Shown: positions 63,861 to 64,000 of the stretch, piece after piece
Position numbering within the stretch: the stretch's first letter is position 1
Layout of the letters: each line of letters begins with the position of its first letter
Source of the DNA: Histomonas meleagridis
Lineage: Eukaryota > Parabasalia > Tritrichomonadida > Dientamoebidae
Direction of reading: 5' to 3'
Length of the DNA: 64,000 nt
Assembly: GCA_020186115.1 (NCBI GenBank)
Contig: WSYJ01000135.1
Location: 1 to 64,000 of the forward strand
The notes under the pieces: generated by a model
Told to the model about the DNA's origin: nothing
What the model saw: the letters and a program-made list of their open reading frames with translations, nothing else
The model's database searches: none
Made by a program: the position numbers and the translations under genes

Positions 63861-64000
63861 TTATGACGTGGGTAACTTATGCCTACAGCTTGGACATTCT
63901 GAGTGCAACTGAAGCCAAGGGTCAAGACAGTTTTTATGGAATGGATGACCACATTCAAGTAAAACAATTTCTTCTCCTTCATTAAGTTGTTCTAAACAAA
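63861..64000 (-). CDS. RING-H2 zinc-finger protein, C-terminal part (cut by window end)
   Basis: The last 45 codons of a minus-strand gene run off the right edge, with a stop at 63861-63863. The sequence contains a cysteine at the cut end, then EEIVLLECGHPFHKNCLDPW and ECPSCRHKLPTS. That is the second half of a C3H2C3 RING-H2 finger (CxHxxHxxC...CPxC). Such proteins are usually E3 ubiquitin ligases that recruit an E2 through the RING. The N-terminal part, which would show any substrate or membrane domain, lies outside. Confidence 0.85.
   Translation of the reverse strand, partial: CLEQLNEGEEIVLLECGHPFHKNCLDPWLQLHSECPSCRHKLPTS

Overview
The window looks like nuclear DNA of a trichomonad parabasalid. 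A Tritrichomonas-like genome fits best, but species cannot be fixed from sequence alone. It is very AT-rich with long low-complexity intergenic DNA. Open reading frames are uninterrupted, and several start 10-50 bases after a trichomonad-type initiator (TCA followed by pyrimidine/T). Gene content agrees: BspA-like surface LRR proteins, an expanded ankyrin family, a G6PD-6PGL fusion, divergent small GTPases, and conserved eukaryotic housekeeping genes.

Layout. 0.5-11.3 kb is an accessory zone. It holds a broken SF3-type helicase with iteron-like repeats upstream, a dead ankyrin gene with its repeat array, BspA and ankyrin relics, an Fcf2 rRNA-processing gene and an unrecognised basic protein. 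11.3-32.5 kb is mostly conserved core: a frameshifted unknown gene, CYFIP/Sra-1 of the WAVE complex, ribosomal protein L8/uL2, a PP2A B56 subunit, meiotic MND1, a head-to-head pair that encodes the whole oxidative pentose-phosphate branch (G6PD-6PGL fusion and 6PGD), and a 1525-residue helical-repeat protein. 32.6-47.6 kb is accessory again: a transposase relic, two ankyrin genes with downstream arrays of about 170-bp ankyrin-plus-spacer units, CTU1 (tRNA thiolation), a Rab-like GTPase, a 2.7-kb MULE transposon with terminal inverted repeats and a 10-bp target duplication, a 950-bp TA-flanked inverted-repeat element, and a frameshifted helical-repeat/SGNH-like gene. 48-64 kb holds an intact and a dead BspA gene, a Bub1/Mad3-family pseudokinase, UTP4, an orphan helicase C-domain protein with an Asn/Gln-rich repeat head, a second Rab-like GTPase, a frameshifted small gene, a HEAT-like protein, a GB1/RHD3-type large GTPase, and the end of a RING-H2 ligase gene.

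Genes that belong together: G6PD-6PGL and 6PGD share a 95-bp divergent promoter and convert glucose-6-phosphate to ribulose-5-phosphate. UTP4 and Fcf2 both serve the small-subunit processome but are far apart. The most unusual structure is the ankyrin system. Single 34-codon ankyrin segments alternate with conserved AT-rich spacers of about 68-71 bp that break the frame, in at least three arrays plus scattered solo copies. No RNA genes or CRISPR arrays were seen.
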